A stretch of 64,000 bases of DNA from Acetohalobium arabaticum DSM 5501 (GCF_000144695.1 NC_014378.1:780781-844780); one strand, 5' to 3'. Positions 9,543 through 21,964 are shown, numbered from the stretch's first letter. Notes: generated from the sequence alone by a model not told the origin. Program-made: numbers and translations.

Positions 9543-10862
9543 ATGGACCTTTTTACTCACAGCAGTCAAGAAGAACTTGATGCTTCAGCTCCTTTGGCTG
9601 ATAGAATGCGGCCGACTACTTTGGATGATTTCTTTGGTCAGGAAGAAATTGTCGGTCCTGATCGATTATTACGGCGGGCTATCAAAGCTGATCGGATCCA
9701 GTCTTTAATTCTTTATGGTCCACCGGGAACCGGTAAAACAACTTTGGCTATGATAATTGCTAATACAACCAGTTCAGAATTTGAAAGATTAAATGCTGTT
9801 ACTTCTGGAATAAAGGATATTAGGGAAATAATTAAGCAGGCCAAAGAAAGAAGAAGAATGTATCAGACAAAGACTATTCTGTTTATAGATGAAATACATA
9901 GATTTAATAAGTCTCAGCAGGATGCCTTGCTGCCAGCAGTCGAAAAAGGAATAATTATTTTAATTGGTGCTACTACTGAAAATCCTTATTTTGAAGTTAA
10001 TTCACCTTTAGTTTCAAGATCCAGGGTATTTGAATTAAAGCCGCTTACTAAAGATAACCTAAAACAGATATTATTAAAGGCTCTAGATGATACTGAACAA
10101 GGTTTAGGCGACTATAAAGTTGATGTAACTCAGGAGGCCTTAGAGCATATTGCAGAAATGGCTAATGGAGATGCTAGGATAGCTTTAAATGCTTTAGAAC
10201 TGGCTGTTTTGACTACTCCTGAGAATGGAACAGGGATTAAGGAGATAACCCTCAAAGTAGCAGAGGAGTCGATTCAACAGCGTAGCTTGGATTATGATAA
10301 GACAGGTGATAATCATTATGATACAGTTTCTGCCTTTATTAAGAGTATGCGGGGGTCGGACCCGGATGCAACACTGTATTGGTTAGCCCGTATGATAGAA
10401 GCAGGTGAGGATCCTAAATTTATTGCCCGCCGAATTCTTGTTCATGCAGCTGAAGATGTGGGTAATGCTGATCCCCAAGCATTGACAGTGGCTACTTCAA
10501 CAGCCCGAGCAGTAGAGTATATAGGATTACCAGAAGCTAGAATTCCGTTGGCTCAGGCAGCAGTTTATATTGCTACTGCACCTAAAAGTAATTCTGCTAT
10601 CAAGGGGATTGACCAAGCTCTAAAAGCAGTGCGAAGTGAAACAGTTTCTGGTATTCCTAATCATCTCAAGGATACTCATTATCAAGAGGCTGAAAAACTA
10701 GACCGCGGTATAGGCTATAAGTATCCCTATAATTATCCGCAAAATTATGTAAAACAACAGTATCTTCCAGATGAGTTAGCCAAGAAAAGATTTTATAAAC
10801 CTGAAAATCAGGGCTATGAAAAGAAAATTAAGAAATTTTTAGATGAGTTAAAGAAAGATTAA
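9543..10862 (+). CDS. rarA: Replication-associated recombination protein A (RarA/MgsA AAA ATPase)
   Basis: 439 residues, full length. Walker A GPPGTGKTT is at about residue 59, Walker B LFIDEIHRF at about 117, and sensor GATTENPYFEV follows. The C-terminal tetramerisation part has AEDVGNADPQAL and the ending GYKYPYNYP that marks the family. It acts at stalled replication forks. GGGAG lies upstream of the ATG. It begins a run rarA-yigZ-yczE with small gaps. Confidence 0.95.
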   Translation: MDLFTHSSQEELDASAPLADRMRPTTLDDFFGQEEIVGPDRLLRRAIKADRIQSLILYGPPGTGKTTLAMIIANTTSSEFERLNAVTSGIKDIREIIKQAKERRRMYQTKTILFIDEIHRFNKSQQDALLPAVEKGIIILIGATTENPYFEVNSPLVSRSRVFELKPLTKDNLKQILLKALDDTEQGLGDYKVDVTQEALEHIAEMANGDARIALNALELAVLTTPENGTGIKEITLKVAEESIQQRSLDYDKTGDNHYDTVSAFIKSMRGSDPDATLYWLARMIEAGEDPKFIARRILVHAAEDVGNADPQALTVATSTARAVEYIGLPEARIPLAQAAVYIATAPKSNSAIKGIDQALKAVRSETVSGIPNHLKDTHYQEAEKLDRGIGYKYPYNYPQNYVKQQYLPDELAKKRFYKPENQGYEKKIKKFLDELKKD

Positions 10863-10885
10863 ATTAGGGTTTAGAGGTGGTCAAA

Positions 10886-11512
10886 ATGCAGGATAAATAT
10901 AAAACGATAGCAGAGAATTATCGGGTACAATTAAAGATTGATAAGTGTACATTTGTTGTTTCTGCAGCTAATGTGCAGACAGTAAAGGGTGCCGAAGACT
11001 TTATAGCTCGGGTTGCAGAGGAGTTTCCTGATGTTAAACATAATGATGTCTATGCTTTCAAAATAGGTTTAGGAAGTAATAGTATAGAGAAAGCTAGTGA
11101 TGCTGGAGAACCGGCTGGTTCAGCAGGTCCCCCTCTTTTGCAGGCAATTAATGGTGCTGAAATAACTAATGTAGTTATTGTAGTTACACGTTATTTTGGC
11201 GGAAAACATGGTATCGGTGGTTTAATCAGGGCTTATGGTAAATGTGGACGGGAAGTAATTAAAGAAGCTGGAGTAATAGAGAAGGAACGCCATTTAACTA
11301 TAGGTATTGGGGTTCCTTATGATTCAATGGGAAAGGTGATTAATGATTTAGAAGGCCACCATGGTAAAATCAAAGATACTAAATATACTAATGATGGAGT
11401 AGAGGTTATAGCAGTTATGAAGCCAAGTTATTTGGAAGAATTTAAAGAGAGAATTACTGAAATTACTGGAGGCCAGGCTGAATTTCGGCAGTTAGAGGAA
11501 GAATTTAGGTAA
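10886..11512 (+). CDS. yigZ: YigZ/IMPACT family protein
   Basis: 208 residues. The N-terminal UPF0029 (IMPACT) domain shows FIARVAEEFPDVKHNDVYAF, AGEPAGSAGPPLLQAI and the conserved RYFGGKHGIGGLIRAYG. A C-terminal DUF1949 ferredoxin-like domain follows at about 138-200. The cellular role is poorly known; a link to translation has been proposed for IMPACT relatives. GAGGTGG at 10874-10880 places the start at ATG 10886 rather than the in-frame GTG at 10877, which overlaps that site. Confidence 0.88.
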   Translation: MQDKYKTIAENYRVQLKIDKCTFVVSAANVQTVKGAEDFIARVAEEFPDVKHNDVYAFKIGLGSNSIEKASDAGEPAGSAGPPLLQAINGAEITNVVIVVTRYFGGKHGIGGLIRAYGKCGREVIKEAGVIEKERHLTIGIGVPYDSMGKVINDLEGHHGKIKDTKYTNDGVEVIAVMKPSYLEEFKERITEITGGQAEFRQLEEEFR

Positions 11513-11526
11513 AGTGAGGGTTAAAG

Positions 11527-12141
11527 ATGGAAGAGCTTAAAAAATGGAGTAGATTTATATTAGGACTATCTATAGTTAGTATTGGGATAGTATTGATCAT
11601 TAAAGCAGACCTTGGCGTGGCTCCTTGGGATGTATTCCATATTGGCTTAACAAAGCAATTTGAGTTAACAATAGGTAGAGCAGGACAGTTAACAGGTGGA
11701 GTAATTATTCTGTTTAGTTATTTATTAGGCGGTATAAAGCCTAAAATAGGTACAGTATTAAATATGTTAGTAGTAGGTTTTATGATTGATGGAGTAATGT
11801 TAGTGATTCCTAAACCTCCTGTTGGTCAGATTTTTCAGTATTTATATCTATTCTTTGGAATTATTATTTTTGGTATCGGCGTTGGAATGTATATTTCTGC
11901 TCACTGTGGAACAGGACCACGGGATAGTTTAATGATGGCTTTGGATTATAAATTAAGATTTAATATTGGATTAATTAGAAATGGGATGGAAGTATTAGTC
12001 TTACTTATTGGTTACTGTTTAGGAGGACCGGTAGGCATTGGTACTTTCTGCTTTGCATTAGGGGTAGGTCCAGTAGTAAAGTTTTCATTGGATTTAATGG
12101 ATAGGTTTGATAATTTTTCATCAGTAGGGACAGAATATTGA
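11527..12141 (+). CDS. YczE/YyaS/YitT-type integral membrane protein
   Basis: 204 residues with about five hydrophobic segments (about 10-28, 47-66, 72-90, 103-125, 155-185). Conserved family sequence includes KADLGVAPWDVFHIGL and AHCGTGPRDSLMMAL. Bacillus YczE affects surfactin production, but no general biochemical function is known. It starts 15 bases after the yigZ-family gene, so it shares its transcript. A hairpin with T run follows at 12175. Confidence 0.8.
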   Translation: MEELKKWSRFILGLSIVSIGIVLIIKADLGVAPWDVFHIGLTKQFELTIGRAGQLTGGVIILFSYLLGGIKPKIGTVLNMLVVGFMIDGVMLVIPKPPVGQIFQYLYLFFGIIIFGIGVGMYISAHCGTGPRDSLMMALDYKLRFNIGLIRNGMEVLVLLIGYCLGGPVGIGTFCFALGVGPVVKFSLDLMDRFDNFSSVGTEY

Positions 12142-12174
12142 GAATGAGAACTTGAATATAGAAATGGCTCTAAA

Positions 12175-12205
12175 GTTAGTGCTTAGATAAGCATTAACTT
12201 TTTAT
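12175..12205 (+). terminator. Rho-independent terminator after the membrane protein gene
   Basis: Stem GTTAGTGCTT / AAGCATTAAC (10 bp with one G-U pair), loop AGAT, then TTTTT. Confidence 0.8.
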
Positions 12206-12222
12206 AATTTTAATTTAAATGA

Positions 12223-12251
12223 TTGACAAATGGTATTTCTTGTGTTAATAT
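12223..12251 (+). promoter_or_regulatory. Promoter of the isc operon
   Basis: TTGACA at 12223-12228, a 17-base spacer and TAATAT at 12246-12251, about 50 bases before the iscR start. The new transcript starts just after the preceding terminator. Confidence 0.85.
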
Positions 12252-12265
12252 GAATCTAGATAAAA

Positions 12266-12282
12266 CCAACCATAATGGTCGG
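12266..12282. promoter_or_regulatory. Candidate IscR/Rrf2 operator
   Basis: Inverted repeat CCAACCAT-A-ATGGTCGG (7 of 8 positions pair) lies just after the -10 box, where a bound repressor would block transcription. Autoregulation is usual for IscR; that this site is its operator is inferred. Confidence 0.5.
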
Positions 12283-12302
12283 GATTATAGAAAGGGGATT
12301 AG

Positions 12303-12764
12303 ATGAAGCTATCTACAAAGGGGCGGTATGGAGTTAGAGCAATGGTAGATTTAGCTCTTCATTATGATGATCAAGGGGCTACTCCATTGAATAGTATAGC
12401 AGAACGCCAGAATATTTCTGAACATTATCTAGAACAGTTAATAGCTACTTTACGGAAGGCAGGCCTTGTAAATAGTGTGCGTGGAGCATATGGGGGATAT
12501 CTACTGGCTAGAAAGCCAGCTGAAATTACTGTTAAAGATATTATTCAAGAATTAGAAGGTCCTATTGCACCGTCTGAGTGTGTAGCTAAGGAATCAGAAA
12601 GCAGTTGTGAAAATATAGAAAGCTGTATTACTCGTTTAATCTGGAAGAAATTACGGAATAGTATTAATGAAGTCTTAAACTCCATTACTCTTGAAGATTT
12701 ACGTCAGGAAGCTATTAATGCTAAACAAGAGGGAGAACATCACGGTTATTCATACCATATTTAA
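12303..12764 (+). CDS. iscR: Rrf2-family iron-sulfur regulator, IscR-like
   Basis: 153 residues. The N-terminal winged helix (MKLSTKGRYGVRAMVDLALHY, recognition helix ISEHYLEQLIATLRKAGLV) is typical of Rrf2 proteins. Three cysteines at about 93, 102 and 108 are in the position of the [2Fe-2S] ligands of IscR, so an Fe-S-sensing role is more likely than a CymR-like cysteine regulator, which lacks them. It heads iscS-iscU and probably represses the operon. ATG at 12303 follows AAAGGGG. Confidence 0.88.
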   Translation: MKLSTKGRYGVRAMVDLALHYDDQGATPLNSIAERQNISEHYLEQLIATLRKAGLVNSVRGAYGGYLLARKPAEITVKDIIQELEGPIAPSECVAKESESSCENIESCITRLIWKKLRNSINEVLNSITLEDLRQEAINAKQEGEHHGYSYHI

Positions 12765-12788
12765 AGGGATTGAGGAGGTAATTTGAAA

Positions 12789-13961
12789 ATGGAAAAAGTT
12801 TATTTAGATAATGCTGCTACTACTCCAGTAGCACCAGAAGTTAAAGAAGCTATCGAGCCTTACTTGGCTGAAAAATTTGGTAATGCATCCAGTGTTCATT
12901 CTTTTGGTAGAGAGGTAAGAGAAAAAGTTGAGGCTGTTCGTGAAGAAGTAGCAGAATTAATTGGAGCAGATGATCCAGAGGAAGTTATCTTTACTAGCGG
13001 TGGTACTGAGGCAGATAATCTATCTATTAAAGGAATAGCAATGGAGAATAGAGATAAGGGGCAACATATTATTACTTCTAGTATTGAACATCATGCTGTT
13101 TTACATCCCTGTGAATACTTAGAAGAGTACCATGATTTTGATGTAACTTATCTGCCGGTTGATGAAGATGGATTAGTTGATCCAGCAGATGTAGCTGAGG
13201 CTATTACTGATGAAACGATTTTGGTTACTATTATGTTGGCTAATAATGAAGTAGGGACAATTCAGCCAATTGCTGAAATAGGAGAGATACTAAAGGACAA
13301 AGATATTTATTTTCACACTGATGCTGTCCAGGCTGTAGGTTCCATTCCAGTAGATGTTAATGAATTACAAGTTGATCTTCTTTCTTTGTCGGCCCATAAG
13401 TTTAATGGACCCAAAGGTATTGGAGCCTGTTATATCCGTAAAGGAACTGAAATTATTCCTTTTATGCATGGTGGAGCCCAGGAAAGGGGTCTACGTGCTA
13501 GTACAGAGAATGTGCCAGGGATTGTTGGTTTAGGTAAGGCGGCTGAATTAGCAGCTGAAAATTTGGAAGAAAAGCAGAAAAAGATTACTGAATTAAGAGA
13601 TAGATTAATCAATGGTATTAAAGAGAATATAGATGAAGTTATTTTAAATGGTCATCCAACTAAGCGATTGCCGAATAATGTTAATGTTAGCATCCGTTAT
13701 ATTGAAGGAGAGTCTTTATTGCTTAATTTGGACTTAGAAGGGATTGCAGCTTCTAGCGGTTCTGCCTGTACTTCTGGATCGTTAGATCCTTCTCATGTAT
13801 TATTGGCTATGGACATTCCCCATGAGATTGCTCATGGTTCACTGCGTTTAACTTTAGGAAAGTATACAACTGAAGAAGAGATTGATTATGCATTGGAAAG
13901 ATTATCTAAAGTAGTTGATAAGTTACGTGCAATGTCTCCAATTTATAATAAGGCTAAATAA
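12789..13961 (+). CDS. iscS: Cysteine desulfurase (IscS/NifS)
   Basis: About 390 residues. A PLP enzyme that takes sulfur from cysteine for Fe-S clusters and tRNA thiolation. It has the PLP lysine in LSLSAHKFNGPKG and the mobile-loop catalytic cysteine in SSGSACTSGSLDPSHVL, a group I-like loop. The N-terminus YLDNAATTPV is standard. GAGGAGGT at 12772-12779 favours ATG 12789 over the TTG at 12783. It lies between iscR and iscU, with the start of mnmA downstream, as in many clostridia. Confidence 0.95.
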   Translation: MEKVYLDNAATTPVAPEVKEAIEPYLAEKFGNASSVHSFGREVREKVEAVREEVAELIGADDPEEVIFTSGGTEADNLSIKGIAMENRDKGQHIITSSIEHHAVLHPCEYLEEYHDFDVTYLPVDEDGLVDPADVAEAITDETILVTIMLANNEVGTIQPIAEIGEILKDKDIYFHTDAVQAVGSIPVDVNELQVDLLSLSAHKFNGPKGIGACYIRKGTEIIPFMHGGAQERGLRASTENVPGIVGLGKAAELAAENLEEKQKKITELRDRLINGIKENIDEVILNGHPTKRLPNNVNVSIRYIEGESLLLNLDLEGIAASSGSACTSGSLDPSHVLLAMDIPHEIAHGSLRLTLGKYTTEEEIDYALERLSKVVDKLRAMSPIYNKAK

Positions 13962-14006
13962 ATAAGATGAAAGTTAATTTTTAGATATAAAAGGGAGTGG
14001 GTAAAT

Positions 14007-14411
14007 ATGTATTCTGATAAAGTGATGGATCATTTTCAGAATCCACGAAATGTGGGTGAGATTGAAGATGCAGATGGAGTAGGAGAAGTAGGAAATCCAA
14101 CCTGTGGAGATATTATGAAGATGTATATTACAGTAGAAGATGATGTAATTACAGATATAAAGTTTAAGACTTTTGGCTGTGGAGCAGCTATTGCTACTAG
14201 CAGTATTACTACTGAGATGGTGAAAGGAAAAACACTTGACGAAGCAGAAGAGTTGACTAATTCAGAGGTAGCAGAGGCATTGGACGGTCTTCCACCAGAG
14301 AAGATGCACTGTTCTAATTTAGCAGCTGATGCATTACAGAATGCAATTAATAATTATAAAGGTATTGAAGATGATGATGTCTGTACTCATTGTGAGGATA
14401 TAAGCCATTAA
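14007..14411 (+). CDS. iscU: Iron-sulfur cluster scaffold IscU/NifU N-terminal type
   Basis: 134 residues. The three cluster cysteines are present in GNPTCGD (with the conserved Asp), FGCGAAIATSS and KMHCSNLAADAL. The extreme C-terminus has an extra CTHC pair (about residues 127-130), common in clostridial NifU-like scaffolds. It accepts sulfur from IscS and assembles [2Fe-2S] clusters. GGGAG precedes the ATG, 45 bases after iscS. Confidence 0.93.
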   Translation: MYSDKVMDHFQNPRNVGEIEDADGVGEVGNPTCGDIMKMYITVEDDVITDIKFKTFGCGAAIATSSITTEMVKGKTLDEAEELTNSEVAEALDGLPPEKMHCSNLAADALQNAINNYKGIEDDDVCTHCEDISH

Positions 14412-14434
14412 ATATAAGAAGGAGAGCAAAACTA

Positions 14435-14545
14435 ATGACAGATAAAAAGGTAATGGTAGCCATGAGTGGGGGAGTAGATAGCTCCCTTACTGCTGCTTTA
14501 CTCAACTTTTCCTTGACAAAAGAGCTGATAGATGATAAATTATAA
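14435..14545 (+). pseudogene. mnmA: mnmA remnant: first ~23 codons of tRNA 2-thiouridylase
   Basis: A good GGAG and ATG start a frame reading MTDKKVMVAMSGGVDSSLTA, the PP-loop ATPase start of MnmA. Homology stops after ALL, at about codon 23. The frame then runs through the first rRNA promoter (its TTGACA is codons 27-28) and ends at codon 37. A full enzyme has about 360 residues, so this is a 5' remnant in the place where mnmA normally follows iscU. If mnmA is essential here, a full copy must lie elsewhere. Confidence 0.85.
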
Positions 14546-14553
14546 AGTGTCGC
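14513..14553 (+). promoter_or_regulatory. rRNA promoter P1
   Basis: TTGACA (14513), 17-base spacer, TAAATT (14536-14541), six bases, then TGTCGC (14548). It lies inside the mnmA remnant frame. It has the same layout as P2-P4. Confidence 0.75.
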
Positions 14554-14587
14554 CTCACAGGGGCTGACAAATTAATTCATTTTTTTC

Positions 14588-14628
14588 TTGACAAAGTTAA
14601 GTTTTGATGTTAGAATGTTTAATGTCGC
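14588..14628 (+). promoter_or_regulatory. rRNA promoter P2
   Basis: TTGACA (14588), 17-base spacer, TAGAAT (14611-14616), six bases, TGTCGC (14623). Confidence 0.85.
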
Positions 14629-14681
14629 TTGTAAGAAAGCAGGCTTTTCTGCTGCAAAATCAAATAATTTGAGATTTCTTC

Positions 14682-14722
14682 TTGACAAGTGACTGGATTT
14701 GTGTTAATATATTAATTGTCGC
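14682..14722 (+). promoter_or_regulatory. rRNA promoter P3
   Basis: TTGACA (14682), 17-base spacer, TAATAT (14705-14710), six bases, TGTCGC (14717). Confidence 0.85.
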
Positions 14723-14763
14723 TTGAAAAGAACTGAATCTTCTTGAGATTCTTGAATTTGTTC

Positions 14764-14804
14764 TTGACAAGCTACAAGAAAAATGTTAAAATACTTGATG
14801 TCGC
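14764..14804 (+). promoter_or_regulatory. rRNA promoter P4 (nearest the 16S gene)
   Basis: TTGACA (14764), 17-base spacer, TAAAAT (14787-14792), six bases, TGTCGC (14799). The transcript from here runs into the 16S leader. Confidence 0.85.
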
Positions 14805-14827
14805 TTATTCGCGACTACTGATCTTTG

Positions 14828-14844
14828 AAAACTGAACATTGTCC
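14828..14844 (+). other. 16S precursor processing stem, 5' arm
   Basis: AAAACTGAACATTGTCC is the exact complement of 16518-16534 on the other side of the 16S gene. This is a 17-bp stem of the kind cut by RNase III. A comparable stem flanks the 23S gene (AAAACTGCACAATACC at 16566-16581 with 19551-19566). Confidence 0.85.
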
Positions 14845-14942
14845 ATGCCAACGTCAATTGAGAATGGTAGTAATCCTTTATTCTTATTTGAGCCATATTA
14901 AACTCAACTTTTAGATCTGCTCTGCAGATTTAAATATATTCT

Positions 14943-16486
<1,544 letters not shown>

Positions 16487-16591
16487 AGTACTTTTAAACC
16501 ATTCTATTGCGTTTAACGGACAATGTTCAGTTTTGAGAGATCAATTCTCTCAAACTTGTACTTTGAAAACTGCACAATACCTGCATCAACA

Positions 16592-19543
<2,952 letters not shown>

Positions 19544-19653
19544 TGTGGAAGGTATTGTGCAGTTTTGAAAGTGCAACTAGAAAGCACTTGACAAGAGTCA
19601 ATAGAGATGATATATTGTTAGGTGTGAGTAAAAAATAAACAAGTAAATAAATT

Positions 19654-19772
19654 TTCCGGTGGTAATCGCGGAGGGGCTACACCTGTTCCCATTTCGAACA
19701 CAGCAGTTAAGTCCTCCAGCGCTGATGGTACTATGGGGGTGACCCTATGGGAGAGTAGGTCGCTGCCGGAAA
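19654..19772 (+). rRNA. rrf: 5S ribosomal RNA
   Basis: About 119 bases. Terminal helix TTCCGG / CCGGAA, the loop sequence CCCATTTCGAACACAGCAGTTAAG (shown in part) and GGGAGAGTAGGTCGCTGCC at the 3' end are typical. It follows 23S by about 110 bases and precedes the tRNA cluster. Confidence 0.95.
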
Positions 19773-19799
19773 TTAATTAATAAAGCATATTGAAGATAT

Positions 19800-19873
19800 T
19801 GGGATGTCGCCAAGCGGTAAGGCACAGGGTTTTGGTCTCTGTACCGCAGGTTCGAATCCTGCCATCCCAGCCA
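19800..19873 (+). tRNA. tRNA-Gln (TTG)
   Basis: Cloverleaf with anticodon loop TTTTGGT, T loop GGTTCGAATCC and encoded CCA end. First tRNA of the cluster after 5S. Confidence 0.95.
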
Positions 19874-19882
19874 TTAAGATAT

Positions 19883-19958
19883 GCCCCCATCGTCTAGAGG
19901 CCCAGGATACTAGGTTTTCATCCTAGCGGCAGGGGTTCGAATCCCCTTGGGGGTGCCA
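19883..19958 (+). tRNA. tRNA-Glu (TTC)
   Basis: Anticodon stem CTAGG / CCTAG around TTTTCAT, acceptor GCCCCCA / TGGGGGT, encoded CCA. 76 bases. Confidence 0.95.
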
Positions 19959-20030
19959 CTAAAACTTATTTAAATGCACTTGAATATATTGTAAGTAAGT
20001 AACTTGAACTTAAGTGTAGTAATAGCATAT

Positions 20031-20071
20031 GCCACAGCAAGGCTTGGTTTGTAGCCTGGCTGGGGGTGCCA
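20031..20071 (+). pseudogene. tRNA-like 3' remnant between tRNA-Glu and tRNA-Val
   Basis: The 117-base gap after tRNA-Glu ends in TGGGGGTGCCA, identical to the 3' end of tRNA-Glu, including the CCA. Before it is a hairpin, CAGCAAGGCT / AGCCTGGCTG (9 of 10 pairing). No full cloverleaf can be folded. It is probably a degenerate second tRNA-Glu or a recombination scar. Confidence 0.45.
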
Positions 20072-20075
20072 TTAA

Positions 20076-20151
20076 GGGCGAATAGCTCAGTTGGGAGAGC
20101 ACCTGCCTTACAAGCAGGGGGTCACAGGTTCGAGCCCTGTTTCGCCCACCA
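20076..20151 (+). tRNA. tRNA-Val (TAC)
   Basis: Anticodon stem CCTGC / GCAGG around CTTACAA, T arm CAGGTTCGAGCCCTG, encoded CCA. 76 bases. Confidence 0.95.
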
Positions 20152-20156
20152 TTTAA

Positions 20157-20234
20157 GGGGATGTAGTAGAGCTGGTCAACAACGCCGGCCTGTCACGCCG
20201 GAGGACGCGGGTTCAAATCCCGTCATCCCCGCCA
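20157..20234 (+). tRNA. tRNA-Asp (GTC)
   Basis: Anticodon stem CCGGC / GCCGG around CTGTCAC, acceptor GGGGATG / CATCCCC, encoded CCA. 78 bases. Confidence 0.94.
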
Positions 20235-20237
20235 TGT

Positions 20238-20313
20238 GCTGACGTAGCTCAATTGGCAGAGCAGCTGACTTGTAATCAGCAGGTTACCGGTTCAAGTCCG
20301 GTCGTCAGCTCCA
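20238..20313 (+). tRNA. tRNA-Thr (TGT)
   Basis: Anticodon stem GCTGA / TCAGC around CTTGTAA, acceptor GCTGACG / CGTCAGC, encoded CCA. Confidence 0.95.
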
Positions 20314-20321
20314 AGTAAAGT

Positions 20322-20397
20322 GGGCCATTAGCTCAGCTGGAAGAGCATCGGACTTTTAATCCGAGTGTCGGAGGTTCGATCCCTCCATGGCTCACCA
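20322..20397 (+). tRNA. tRNA-Lys (TTT)
   Basis: Anticodon loop CTTTTAA, acceptor GGGCCAT / ATGGCTC with one G-U pair, encoded CCA. Confidence 0.95.
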
Positions 20398-20414
20398 TTT
20401 AAAAGAATAAATAC

Positions 20415-20491
<77 letters not shown>

Positions 20492-20548
20492 TATAATCTT
20501 TTATAATTGTAGTGCTTGAAAAGTGCAACCAAAATGTTTTATAAATGT

Positions 20549-20624
20549 GGCGAGATAGCTCAGTTGGTAGAGCAGTGGATTGAAAATCCTCGTGTCCCCG
20601 GTTCGAATCCGGGTCTTGCCACCA
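20549..20624 (+). tRNA. tRNA-Phe (GAA)
   Basis: Anticodon loop TTGAAAA, acceptor GGCGAGA / TCTTGCC, encoded CCA. 76 bases. Confidence 0.95.
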
Positions 20625-20640
20625 TCTATTTAATCTTCGT

Positions 20641-20726
20641 GCGAAGGTGGTGGAACTGGCAGACACGCTAGATTTAGGATCTAGTGGGTTAATCCCGTGC
20701 GGGTTCGACTCCCGCCCTTCGCACCA
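20641..20726 (+). tRNA. tRNA-Leu (TAG)
   Basis: Class II tRNA with a long variable arm. Anticodon stem CTAGA / TCTAG around TTTAGGA. Encoded CCA, 86 bases. Confidence 0.95.
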
Positions 20727-20736
20727 TTTTGATTAT

Positions 20737-20813
20737 GCGGGAATAGCTCAGTTGGCTAGAGCACCAGCCTTCCAAGCTGGGTGTCGCCGGTTCGAGTCCG
20801 GTTTCCCGCTCCA
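20737..20813 (+). tRNA. tRNA-Gly (TCC)
   Basis: Anticodon stem CCAGC / GCTGG around CTTCCAA, acceptor GCGGGAA / TTCCCGC, encoded CCA. Confidence 0.95.
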
Positions 20814-20821
20814 ATTTTTTC

Positions 20822-20898
20822 GCGCCTGTAGCTCAGGTGGATAGAGCAATGGACTTCTAATCCATGAGTCGGGGGTTCGATTCCTCCCAGGCGTACCA
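20822..20898 (+). tRNA. tRNA-Arg (TCT)
   Basis: Anticodon stem ATGGA / TCCAT around CTTCTAA, acceptor GCGCCTG / CAGGCGT, encoded CCA. Confidence 0.95.
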
Positions 20899-20910
20899 CT
20901 TTTCTTTTGT

Positions 20911-20988
20911 GGTGGGTGTAGCTCAGATGGTTAGAGCGCAGGATTGTGGCTCCTGAGGTCGTGGGTTCAAATCCCATCACTCACCCCA
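20911..20988 (+). tRNA. tRNA-His (GTG)
   Basis: Anticodon stem CAGGA / TCCTG around TTGTGGC. The extra 5' G (-1) faces C73, as required for histidine tRNA. Encoded CCA. Last tRNA of the cluster. Confidence 0.95.
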
Positions 20989-21014
20989 TTTAAAATTTAA
21001 ATCTGAAATTTACT

Positions 21015-21056
21015 CTCTAATATGTGATAACTATCATATGTTAGAGTTTTTTTATT
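21015..21056 (+). terminator. Terminator of the rRNA-tRNA operon
   Basis: 14-bp stem CTCTAATATGTGAT / ATCATATGTTAGAG (two G-U pairs), four-base loop, then seven T. Confidence 0.88.
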
Positions 21057-21155
21057 TTACGGGGGATATAAATTCTTTATTTTTGCAGGGAATTTATAAT
21101 AATAGACAGAATAAGTAAAATAGAAAGAAAAATAAATAATCAGGTGGTGGTTAAA

Positions 21156-21911
21156 ATGATTAACAGGCGGTCTAAATTTATAATTATTAGTTTAATCGTA
21201 ATTAATTTGTTATGTACCGGTTTTGTGGCGACGGCTTCAAGTTCGAACAAGGAAGTAAGTAATTATAAATTGGGACTAAAGCATTTTAGAGCTGGTGATT
21301 ATCAGTCTGCTGTTCCGAAATTAGCTGCAGCTATTTCAGAAAATCCTGATTTAATGTATCCTCATTATATATTGGGATTGACTTATTATCGTTTAGATAA
21401 GTATAAATTTGCTGAAACTCAATTAAAGAAAGCCCATGAAATTAAGCCGGAGCATTATCGAGTTATGGTTAATCTAGGTAGAGTTTATTTAAAACAAGAT
21501 AAAATAGACCAGGCAATAGAGATTACTAAACAAGCTATTGAAACTAATCAAAAGATTGATGATGCTTATAATGTTTTAGGAAGAGCTTATAGGAAGGCTG
21601 AAAAGATTAAAGAAGCGATTGATAGTTTTAAAAAAGCAGTAGAATTAAATGATGAAAATTATTATGTTCTAAATAATTTAGGATATACGTATATCCAGAC
21701 TAATCAGTATAAAGAGGCTATTTCAGTTTTGAAACAAGCAGTTGCTTTAAACCCGGGGATTCCTTATTTATATAATAATTTAGGGTTTGCTTATGAAAAT
21801 GTGGATGAATTAAAGAAGGCAAAAAAAGCCTATGAAGAAGCTTTGGCTGTGGATAGTACTTACCAGAAAGCAGAAGTTAATTTAGAACGAGTAAAGCGGC
21901 TATTAAAATAA
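21156..21911 (+). CDS. Exported TPR-repeat protein
   Basis: 251 residues. The N-terminus (INRRSKFIIISLIVINLLCTGFVATASS) is a signal peptide or anchor. The rest is six or so tetratricopeptide repeats, about 40-245, for example NYKLGLKHFRAGDYQSAVPK and YNVLGRAYRKAEKIKEAIDSF. TPRs bind proteins, but no partner can be named. AGGTGGT at 21142-21148 serves ATG 21156; the in-frame GTG at 21144 lies within that site. Strong terminators on both sides make it a single-gene transcript. Confidence 0.8.
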   Translation: MINRRSKFIIISLIVINLLCTGFVATASSSNKEVSNYKLGLKHFRAGDYQSAVPKLAAAISENPDLMYPHYILGLTYYRLDKYKFAETQLKKAHEIKPEHYRVMVNLGRVYLKQDKIDQAIEITKQAIETNQKIDDAYNVLGRAYRKAEKIKEAIDSFKKAVELNDENYYVLNNLGYTYIQTNQYKEAISVLKQAVALNPGIPYLYNNLGFAYENVDELKKAKKAYEEALAVDSTYQKAEVNLERVKRLLK

Positions 21912-21919
21912 TAAAACAT

Positions 21920-21964
21920 AAAAACACCTTTAATCAGTCAGTATGATTAGAGGTGTTTTTATAG
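21920..21964. terminator. Bidirectional terminator after the TPR gene
   Basis: 17-bp stem AAAAACACCTTTAATCA / TGATTAGAGGTGTTTTT with one G-U pair. A-run on one side and T-run on the other allow function in both directions. Confidence 0.85.
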
